A stretch of 25,944 bases of DNA, from assembly GCA_021300055.1 (NCBI GenBank), contig JAJTHU010000189.1, positions 1 through 25,944 on the forward strand. Direction: 5' to 3'. The notes beneath the pieces were generated by a model. That model saw only the letters and a list, made by a program, of their open reading frames with translations. It was not told the DNA's origin and ran no database searches. Positions 1-5,978 of the stretch are shown piece by piece (position 1 is the first letter of the stretch; each line of letters opens with the position of its first letter). The DNA is from Nitrosomonadaceae bacterium (GTDB lineage Bacteria; Pseudomonadota; Gammaproteobacteria; Burkholderiales; Usitatibacteraceae). The translations under genes and the position numbers were made by a program.

Positions 1-109
1 CCCACCTCGCTGAGCGATTAGCGGCGTAATTCTGCGCCGGTTCTTAGCTCATCGGGAGCCACACTGGCAGGACGTATCTTCCCCCCTCGAACCAACGAAG
101 GGGTATGGA

Positions 110-230
110 GTGAACGTCTTGAAGCCACATCTGCAAACAACTGTATTTACGCTTCTAGCTGCTGGCGAGAGCCAACGTGAGATCGAGCGCATCACTAGGA
201 TAGACCGGGAGACCATACGTAGCCACGCAT
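110..230 (+). pseudogene. istA: IS21-family transposase (IstA) N-terminal fragment
   Basis: The first about 40 residues, from a GTG start (MNVLKPHLQTTVFTLL, then SQREIERITRIDRETIR), look like the N-terminal helix-turn-helix DNA-binding segment of IS21-family IstA transposases, which are normally several hundred residues long. Similarity stops around residue 40 (base 225-240). The frame then runs on to 313 through unrelated sequence that makes sense only in another frame, as a restriction enzyme. No DDE catalytic domain and no istB ATPase gene follow. A GGAG lies immediately before the GTG. This is a dead remnant left by insertion and deletion. Bases 1-109 may contain the left end of the IS, but I cannot confirm an inverted repeat without the other end. 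Confidence 0.7.
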
Positions 231-821
231 GGTTATTCGATCGGGCAACTTGCGGAGGCCCGATACGTGCTCGCTCGTCGCCTGCTCGCCAAGATCGAAG
301 ATCTTCGCAATGACGCTTGCAAAACCCTCTTTAGGCAAGTTGTTTTGGATGAGGGCTGGGCGATTGAAGTTGATTGGCAAAATTTATTCAACGCAAAAAA
401 CTACCCTGCCCCTGCCGGATCACGCTACGCGGGTCGCCAACGGTTCAAGAAAAACTACTATGGCGCGATCATCGCGGATCTTAAGAGCAGCGGCGAAGAG
501 TTTGATTGCCTCGTCGAAATTGACAAGCACGCCCGCGTCAAATCGTGGATTCGCAATCTTGATTTCGCGCCGGGCTTCGCACTCCCAACATCGCGTGGAA
601 AGTTCTTTCCTGATTTCCTAGTTGAGCTGATCGACGGTACCGTGGTCGTTATTGAATACAAAGGCCAGCACTTGCGTTCTAACCCGTACGAAATTGAGAA
701 GCGCGAAGTCGGTAGGCTCTGGGCGCGCGCAACGAATGGCAAGTGCCGCTTCGACTTTGTCTTTAAGAGCGGGGATAAGGGGGAGAGCCTTCCTGCCCAG
801 ATTGACGCATTGCTTCAATAG
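231..821 (+). pseudogene. C-terminal remnant of a type III restriction / DEAD-box helicase subunit
   Basis: This is an open frame with no credible start; the first in-frame start-like codon is a GTG at 267. It reads IGQLAEARYVLARRLLAKIE and ends with a PD-(D/E)xK-like nuclease core: FFPDFLVEL (the PD motif), then VVVIEYKG (the ExK motif), then EIEKREVGRLWA. This layout matches the C-terminal endonuclease region of type III Res subunits and related restriction helicases, whose full length is usually above 800 residues. The N-terminal helicase domains are missing, and upstream lies the IS21 fragment in a different frame. The nuclease core looks intact, but an expressed stand-alone protein is unlikely. 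Family assignment is from motif pattern only. Confidence 0.65.
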
Positions 822-926
822 CTCGCGCGAGCTACATCCAGATGTCGTTCCGACCAACAAGTTCGCCTATCCACGGGCACTTCCAGGCATTTGCTTGGAG
901 GCGCCCGTCAATGCTAGGGTTTGCCC

Positions 927-1379
927 TTAGCGACGAAGCCGCGCGACGAGCCACGGCGTGGCCCACAGCGCGACAAGCCCCAGCGGCATGAGGCCGCCTT
1001 GGAGGAGGTTGTAGTCTTCGAGGATGCGCGACCACGGCATGCCGAGTGCGCGGCCGAGGGTGATTTCGAAGGTGATGGTGAGGGCGACCCAGAGGGTGCC
1101 GATGGCATAAGTTGGATTGGGTGGAAAAGCAGATTCCTCGTCGCTTCGCTCGCTCGGAATGACAACGCTGGGTGATACGCGCTCGCGCCACATCCACCGA
1201 TGCGTAAACCACGCCACCGCAAAGATGATCACCGCCCCGGTGAATACGCTGACCTGCCGCGCGGGAAAATCACCCATCAGGGGCACGAGCAGCAGCGTGC
1301 GCAGGGTGCCGTGGATCGATTCCGCGAGGATGATCAGCAGCCACACGGCCAACGCCCGGGCGAGCAAACGCTTATTCAT
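927..1379 (-). CDS. Small integral membrane protein with an in-frame repeat insertion
   Basis: This 150-residue protein has about four hydrophobic segments: roughly residues 5-22, 40-60, 92-110 and 125-145. I recognise a general resemblance to conserved hypothetical membrane proteins of Proteobacteria (motifs such as GTLWVALT and GGLMPLGL) but no function. Residues about 70-85 (VVIPSERSDEESAF), between the second and third hydrophobic segments, are encoded by a dispersed 42-bp repeat that also occurs at 1558-1599. The insertion keeps the frame and adds a polar loop. The start at 1379 is the first ATG and has only a weak ribosome binding site. It stands alone on the minus strand next to the REP-like cluster. 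Whether it still works is unknown. Confidence 0.6.
   Translation of the reverse strand: MNKRLLARALAVWLLIILAESIHGTLRTLLLVPLMGDFPARQVSVFTGAVIIFAVAWFTHRWMWRERVSPSVVIPSERSDEESAFPPNPTYAIGTLWVALTITFEITLGRALGMPWSRILEDYNLLQGGLMPLGLVALWATPWLVARLRR
1128..1169. repeat. 42-bp dispersed repeat, copy 1 (inside a gene)
   Basis: The copy is identical over 42 bases to 1558-1599. The core carries GATTCCTCGTCGCTTCGC followed by TCGCTCGGAATGAC, so GATTCC at one end and GGAATGAC at the other form an imperfect inverted repeat, as in REP-like intergenic repeats. It lies within the reading frame of the membrane protein at 927-1379. Confidence 0.85.
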
Positions 1380-1416
1380 GGGCCAATGCTAGCAGCGCGC
1401 CAAGTGAGAGGGAGAA

Positions 1417-1655
1417 CTTGGATTCCACCTTGCAGGCCGCGCCGGCCTTTGCACAGGCCGGCCGTTTCGCGGGCGCGCCGCATGCGGCGCAAATTCCCCG
1501 CTCCACCCTACGCCGGAATGACAGCGTTTTTTTTGGGTTGGCTCTGCTCGAACGAACAGCAGATTCCTCGTCGCTTCGCTCGCTCGGAATGACAACGCTT
1601 CTTGTTGGGTTGGAGGGAAACGAACTTGGATTCCCGTCTTCACGGGAATGACAGC
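1417..1655. repeat. Cluster of REP-like GATTCC...GGAATGAC repeats
   Basis: At least three units in tandem are bounded by GGATTCC (or GATTCC) on one side and GGAATGACA on the other: about 1423-1524 (long, with a GC-rich palindromic interior), 1561-1592 (inside the 42-bp copy at 1558-1599) and about 1627-1651 (short hairpin GATTCCCGTCTTCACGGGAATG). Units are separated by spacers containing TTGGGTTGG. The gene-free stretch 1380-1781 consists of this cluster plus about 125 bases upstream of the histidine kinase gene, in which I see no clear promoter beyond a GATAAT near 1734. Confidence 0.75.
1558..1599. repeat. 42-bp dispersed repeat, copy 2
   Basis: This is the intergenic copy, identical to the one at 1128-1169, embedded in the REP-like cluster. 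Perfect identity between two copies about 430 bases apart suggests recent spread or gene conversion. Confidence 0.85.
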
Positions 1656-1781
1656 TATCTGGAGCGTCGCTACCCCCATTTCGTCGTGCCTGTCCCAAAT
1701 CTGTCGCGAAGCGCGTGACCATTCTGGCGGGGTTGATAATCTGCCCAGCATTGCAACGTTTCGCCGCTCTGGCGCCCTATC

Positions 1782-3053
1782 GTGAAAACCAGCTTCTTCT
1801 TTTTCTTTCGCCTGTTCCTAGCTTGGGGGCTCGCATTTTTGTTGTTCCTTGCGCTCTGGTACACGGCGTTTGGCAGGATCTTTGGCAAGTTCGCGGAGTA
1901 CTTCCACCTTGGCATGTGGCTCGTGTGCGTCGCGATCATCCTAACCATGGGCTCCTCGCATTTGCGTCGCGTCAGGCTAATCAGCCAGAAGGTTGATGCC
2001 GAAACGCTAGCGAATCGCCAGCGCCACTTCATTGAGGTTCCGTTAGACGCGAACGAGGCCTTTGAAATGATCGACGGCGCGATCCGCGAGCTGCCTGGCA
2101 TCACCTCGGTAGAGACCACCAAAGATAGTTTGCAAGTACGAGCACGCGTGGCTAAGCCAGATTTCTACAAGGGCTCAAAGTCGCTGATCGGCGATTTGAT
2201 TACCCACCCAGCGTTAGATAACAACTTGATTCACGTAACCGTTACGCCCCGCGAGGAAGTCAGCAGCATTCATCTCGTTTGCGAGCCAGAGGGCCGTGCG
2301 TGGATCGATTGGTTCTTGGTAGACGACGGAACGAACTTAGAAAACGCCGATTCACTCATGCGGGCAATCAGCCGTCGTATCGCTGCACGCCGTCGCGCAG
2401 AGGCGGCCAGTGTCACCGCGACCGCGACTGAGAAAGAACTAGTGGTTGCCAAGCTCGGCCTGCTGCACGCGCAAGTGGAGCCGCACTTTTTGTACAACAC
2501 GCTCGGTAGCGCGAAGTATTTGGTGAAGTCGGACCCAGACAAAGCCGAGGCGATGCTCGATAACCTCATCACTTACCTGCGCAATTCATTGCCGCGCACC
2601 GATAGCGGCACCACCATGCTGGGCGATGAGCTTGAGCGTGTACGCGCCTACTTGGAGATACTGCAGTTCCGCATGGGCACACGTCTCACCATACACATTG
2701 ACGTCGCCGATTCACTCAAGCCGATCGCGTTCCCCGCGATGATGTTGCAGACCTTGGTCGAAAACGCGATCAAGCACGGCCTCGAACCAAAATCCGGCGG
2801 CGGCAATATCTGGGTGATGGCGCGCGTGGACAACAATCAGCTCTCGGTAACGGTTGCTGACGATGGCTTGGGCCTCAACACACTCAACAAAGGCACCGGC
2901 ATTGGGCTTAACAACATCCGCGAGCGGCTGAAGCTGAGCTACGGCGCCGATGCGGGCTTGAATCTGGTGTCGAATTTCCCGAGTGGTGTCGCGGCAACCA
3001 TTACGCTGCCGATCATGGCCAAAACTGAATCAGCACAAAAGGCGAGCGCATGA
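1782..3053 (+). CDS. LytS/AlgZ-type sensor histidine kinase
   Basis: This 423-residue protein starts at a GTG and is the sensor partner of the LytTR regulator that follows, overlapping it by four bases (ATGA). Two hydrophobic segments (about 8-28 and 43-58) anchor it in the membrane with almost no periplasmic loop. A histidine-kinase core of the His_kinase (LytS/YehU) class follows. Its H-box is HAQVEPHFLYNTL with the phospho-acceptor His near 235, its N-box is VENAIKHGLEP (about 326-336), and its G-boxes are ADDGLGL (359-365) and GTGIGLNNIRERL (371-383). Residues about 80-200, between membrane and H-box, form a soluble region with alternating strands and helices that I do not recognise. It contains no obvious PAS or GAF motif. 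The start has no good ribosome binding site. The signal sensed is unknown. Confidence 0.93.
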   Translation: MKTSFFFFFRLFLAWGLAFLLFLALWYTAFGRIFGKFAEYFHLGMWLVCVAIILTMGSSHLRRVRLISQKVDAETLANRQRHFIEVPLDANEAFEMIDGAIRELPGITSVETTKDSLQVRARVAKPDFYKGSKSLIGDLITHPALDNNLIHVTVTPREEVSSIHLVCEPEGRAWIDWFLVDDGTNLENADSLMRAISRRIAARRRAEAASVTATATEKELVVAKLGLLHAQVEPHFLYNTLGSAKYLVKSDPDKAEAMLDNLITYLRNSLPRTDSGTTMLGDELERVRAYLEILQFRMGTRLTIHIDVADSLKPIAFPAMMLQTLVENAIKHGLEPKSGGGNIWVMARVDNNQLSVTVADDGLGLNTLNKGTGIGLNNIRERLKLSYGADAGLNLVSNFPSGVAATITLPIMAKTESAQKASA

Positions 3054-3859
3054 GCACCACGACACAACCGGCTGACGCGCTCACCTGCGTCATCGCTGAA
3101 GACGAAGCGCTGTTTCGCGCCGCACTCGTCAAGCTGCTTGGTGAGGAATGGCCGGCGCTCAAGATCGTGGCCGCCTGCGAAGATGGTGCCGAGGCACTCG
3201 ACGCCATCGCTGCAAACCAACCGCAGCTCGCGTTTCTGGATATCCGCATGCCCGGCCTCACTGGCCTTGATGTGGCTGCCGCGATCTCAGAGGTTTCACC
3301 GCAAACTGCGATTGTGTTTGTCACGGCCTACGATCAATACGCCATCGACGCTTTTGATAAGGGCGCCGTCGATTACTTGCTCAAGCCCGTGGACCCCGCG
3401 CGTTTTCGGACCACGGTGGCTCGACTGAAAGAGCGACTGCAACGCCCCGCAAACGATTCGGCGATTGACCCTGGGTTGTTGCAAGCGCTGATCGATAAGC
3501 TGGGCGGGCGTACGCAGGCCGCTGACGGAGAAGCACCACTGACGTGGATCACGGCGAGTGTGGGCCGCGAAACGCGGCTCATCAATGTGAGCGACATCAT
3601 TTACATTCAATCGGACAACAAATACACCGTCGTGATGACGGCGGAATCCGAAGCGCTGCTGCGCATGCCGCTGACGGATATCCTGAAGCGCCTCGATAGC
3701 GGGCGCTTTCGGCAAATCCACCGCAGCACCGTGGTGAATCTGCATGCGGTGGCGGGCATCACGCGCGACGAATCAGGCCGCGGCACCATGCGATTGAAGG
3801 GCCGCCCCGAGACCTTGGCGGTGAGCCTTTCCTACATGCCTTTCTTCAAGAACATGTAG
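3050..3859 (+). CDS. LytTR-family response regulator
   Basis: This 269-residue protein has an N-terminal receiver domain with acidic pocket E17/D18, phospho-acceptor D64 (FLDIRMPG), T92 (VTAYD) and K112 (LLKPVD). After a linker at about 128-160 comes a C-terminal LytTR DNA-binding domain (about 165-265; ISxIxYIQSDNKYTVV-type strand and FRQIHRSTVVN). This architecture is that of AlgR, LytR and YehT. It is translationally coupled to the kinase gene through the ATGA overlap and is presumably phosphorylated by it. The target genes cannot be deduced; no gene in the window is clearly preceded by a paired LytTR site. Confidence 0.94.
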   Translation: MSTTTQPADALTCVIAEDEALFRAALVKLLGEEWPALKIVAACEDGAEALDAIAANQPQLAFLDIRMPGLTGLDVAAAISEVSPQTAIVFVTAYDQYAIDAFDKGAVDYLLKPVDPARFRTTVARLKERLQRPANDSAIDPGLLQALIDKLGGRTQAADGEAPLTWITASVGRETRLINVSDIIYIQSDNKYTVVMTAESEALLRMPLTDILKRLDSGRFRQIHRSTVVNLHAVAGITRDESGRGTMRLKGRPETLAVSLSYMPFFKNM

Positions 3860-3880
3860 TCTGCGAGCCGTGGCGCGCAA

Positions 3881-3924
3881 TCGACTGACTATCGACTTGC
3901 TTTCGACTTACTCTCGACTCACTC
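3881..3924. repeat. Four-unit 11-bp tandem repeat
   Basis: Four contiguous units start with TCGACT: TCGACTGACTA, TCGACTTGCTT, TCGACTTACTC and TCGACTCACTC. The 11-bp period is about one helical turn. It lies just after the response-regulator stop and runs into the last codons of the microprotein gene on the other strand. Confidence 0.85.
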
Positions 3925-4026
3925 TTTAACTTGCGTATCTTGCTTGTTCTTGCGTTTGGCAACGACTACGAGCAATACGACGGCGACAACTACAACCAAT
4001 CCAACCCAGATAAGCGGCAACCACAT
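3919..4026 (-). CDS. 35-residue single-pass membrane microprotein
   Basis: A 36-codon frame including the stop starts with ATG and has an AGGAG ribosome binding site six bases upstream. The protein begins MWLPLIWVGLVVVVAVVLL, giving one hydrophobic helix (about residues 3-23). A strongly basic, polar tail (AKRKNKQDTQVKE) follows, so the positive-inside rule predicts N-out, C-in topology. I recognise no family. It lies beyond the terminator of the lipoprotein gene and so would need its own promoter, and it converges on the response-regulator gene. The strong ribosome binding site and protein-like layout argue for a real gene; its small size is the main doubt. Confidence 0.6.
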   Translation of the reverse strand: MWLPLIWVGLVVVVAVVLLVVVAKRKNKQDTQVKE

Positions 4027-4082
4027 AGCGTGCTCCTAGCAATCGACGCTGCTTATTTTGCCTGCGAACGTGTCTAGGTACG

Positions 4083-4129
4083 AAAAAACGCGGCGGCGTT
4101 GGCCCTGAATCAGACCAAACGCAGCCGCG
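4083..4129 (-). terminator. Rho-independent terminator of the lipoprotein gene
   Basis: Read on the minus strand, a long stem (CGCGGCTGCGTT pairing with AACGCCGCCGCG, one mismatch) is followed directly by TTTTTT. It lies about 25 bases past the stop codon at 4153. Confidence 0.85.
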
Positions 4130-4152
4130 CTGGGGTGTGCTGCTGAGTGTGC

Positions 4153-5790
4153 CTAGTAGTTCAGGTTCACGCGATAGATCGCCGTCGTGCCGCTCACTTC
4201 GTTGCCAACCACGATGAGTGGCTGACCATTCGGTGAACGGTTGGCGGGGATGAACGTGAGGCCTTCGGCACCACGATCACCGGTGACACCCTCGCGCGTG
4301 TTCAGGTAGCTCACAAACACCACGGCTGCGGGGTTGCTAACGTCGTAGACCATCAGACCGCCGACGCGCTCCAAGCCGATGAACGCGAAAGTTTTCTTGC
4401 CGAACTTGGCCACCACCACGCCCTCAGGCTCCGGGCCCTTCGATGGGCTACGGCTGTCGAGAGTGTTGTTGTCGTGGCTGGCGTTGAAGTTGACGTTGGC
4501 CAGATTGGTGGTGCGGCGCTCAAGATCGTCACCGGAGTCATAGACACGGGTGATTTCGGTGTTCCAGATCGAGAACGAACGTGCGCCGAAGCTCCACAGT
4601 TCATTACACTGACCAAGAGCATTCTTGCCATCTCTGCCGCCATTGGGCGTCGTCGTGATGCGCAAGCGACCAAGGTTTGAGTCGAACAGCAAATTGGTGG
4701 CATCCGGGAAGACGCTCGGGTCTAGGCCGTTGGTGCAGTGCTGACGCACACGGGTCTCTTCGTTGAAGCCAGGCCAATCCGCGCGTGCATCGCCCTCGTT
4801 CGCAGTAAGCAAGTAGTTGGTGTTGTTGATGCGTGCGAATGCAATGGCGTCAGGCATGTACATGCCACGCACTGGCACGTTACGGATGTTGATGGCGGGC
4901 ACACCGCTATTGGAGTTCGCGGTGCCGTCTTCGTCACTTGGGTCCATGCCCATGTTGGGGAGGTTATGGTCCTTGAAGCCGAGTGGACGCAGCGACGTGA
5001 CCCGCGCCGTAGCGATGTCCACGATGGCAATCGCATTGTTCTCTTGCAGCGTGACGTATGCGGTGCGGCCGTCGTCGCTCACGGCGATGTATTCCGGTTC
5101 CAAATCTTGAGCGGCGCTTGCGTTCGGGCCATAAATGCGGATGCCCTGTGCACGCAGTTGCGTTTCCTGGCCGTTGAAGGCGCGGAAATCTGCTGTGGCG
5201 ACGGTCGAGATGCCCGTGCGGTTCACGGTAATGACGCTAACCGAACCCTCCGGATCCAGTGATGTCGGCAATCCGTAGCTGTTTGGTTCGCCTTCATTTG
5301 CAACCAACACAAAGCGACCATCTGGCGTGAAGGTCAGCATGTCAGGCAGCGCACCGACTGGCACCGAGTGCAGGAAGCGCAGGTCCGAGGCGTTATAGAA
5401 CGCGACGACGCCCGGGTTTGTCTTGGGGTTTGCTTCAATCGCCAACGCTACCAAGCCATCGTTCACGGCAACGCTGTTCACTGCTGCGCCGATTGCGGAA
5501 ACGTTGATCACACCAACACGGGTCGGCGCGGCGAGATTGGCAATATCGAGCACGTCGACCGTGCCGTTGGCACCATTCACCACAAACAAGCGACGGCTGC
5601 CGGAGTCATACGCGGTAATCTCGGCTGCGCCAAGTGCGCCGCCCTCAAACGTGCCGATCTTCGTGAGCGAAACCGAGATCGGCGTTGGCTCCTCTAGCGG
5701 CGCGTTAAAGGAATCGCTACACGCGGCTAGCGCCGCGACTAAACCAATTGCAGACAGCGATGCTGCAACACGCGCATGAATTCGCTTCAT
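4153..5790 (-). CDS. Choice-of-anchor-I-like secreted lipoprotein
   Basis: The 545-residue precursor has a lipoprotein signal peptide: MKRIHARVAAS, a hydrophobic stretch, then lipobox LAAC with Cys24. The body has repeated strand patterns with VDVLDIANL, PDGRFVLVANEGEPN, YVTLQENNAIAIVDIAT and GPEPEGVVV, typical of the beta-propeller-like 'choice-of-anchor I' family, members of which are sometimes annotated as alkaline phosphatases. I see no proven catalytic site, so activity is uncertain. The ATG at 5790 is preferred over a GTG at 5805 because a GGAG lies nine bases before it and the signal peptide then starts cleanly. A Pho box and -10 element upstream suggest induction by phosphate starvation. 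A terminator follows, so it is probably transcribed alone. Confidence 0.85.
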   Translation of the reverse strand: MKRIHARVAASLSAIGLVAALAACSDSFNAPLEEPTPISVSLTKIGTFEGGALGAAEITAYDSGSRRLFVVNGANGTVDVLDIANLAAPTRVGVINVSAIGAAVNSVAVNDGLVALAIEANPKTNPGVVAFYNASDLRFLHSVPVGALPDMLTFTPDGRFVLVANEGEPNSYGLPTSLDPEGSVSVITVNRTGISTVATADFRAFNGQETQLRAQGIRIYGPNASAAQDLEPEYIAVSDDGRTAYVTLQENNAIAIVDIATARVTSLRPLGFKDHNLPNMGMDPSDEDGTANSNSGVPAINIRNVPVRGMYMPDAIAFARINNTNYLLTANEGDARADWPGFNEETRVRQHCTNGLDPSVFPDATNLLFDSNLGRLRITTTPNGGRDGKNALGQCNELWSFGARSFSIWNTEITRVYDSGDDLERRTTNLANVNFNASHDNNTLDSRSPSKGPEPEGVVVAKFGKKTFAFIGLERVGGLMVYDVSNPAAVVFVSYLNTREGVTGDRGAEGLTFIPANRSPNGQPLIVVGNEVSGTTAIYRVNLNY

Positions 5791-5824
5791 TTGAAAACAC
5801 TCCACCCGTTAATCGATTGTGACG

Positions 5825-5858
5825 ATTATTGGGCGGCAATATGAAAGCGATGTGACAG
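5825..5858 (-). promoter_or_regulatory. Pho box and -10 element upstream of the lipoprotein gene
   Basis: On the minus strand, two 7-base direct repeats CTGTCAC and CTTTCAT are separated by exactly 4 bases (5841-5858), matching the PhoB site consensus of CTGTCAT repeats. Ten bases further is AATAAT (5825-5830), a good -10. This is the known layout of PhoB-activated promoters, in which the box replaces the -35. Transcription would start near 5818, about 28 bases before the ATG at 5790. Confidence 0.7.
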
Positions 5859-5900
5859 CGCCGCGCCAGCACTGACGTGCTGGGTGGCATGGCCACCGCG

Positions 5901-5964
5901 CCGCGCCCGGATGGGCGCGGGGTGCCAACTAAGCGCTAACTACGCGCCAACTACGCGCTCGATA
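5901..5964 (-). terminator. GC-rich hairpin and short repeats after the formate dehydrogenase genes
   Basis: There is a perfect 8-bp stem (CCGCGCCC with GGGCGCGG, 4-base loop, 5901-5920). Next to it is a run of near-repeats of CTACGCGCCAA (about 5929-5962). It lies about 60 bases past the fdsA stop. No T-run follows, so intrinsic termination is doubtful. Confidence 0.3.
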
Positions 5965-5978
5965 AACTAAGCAATAAG

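Noticed and set aside
3881..3924. Possible CRISPR array
   Set aside because: Units are 11 bases and contiguous, with no spacers and no cas genes nearby.
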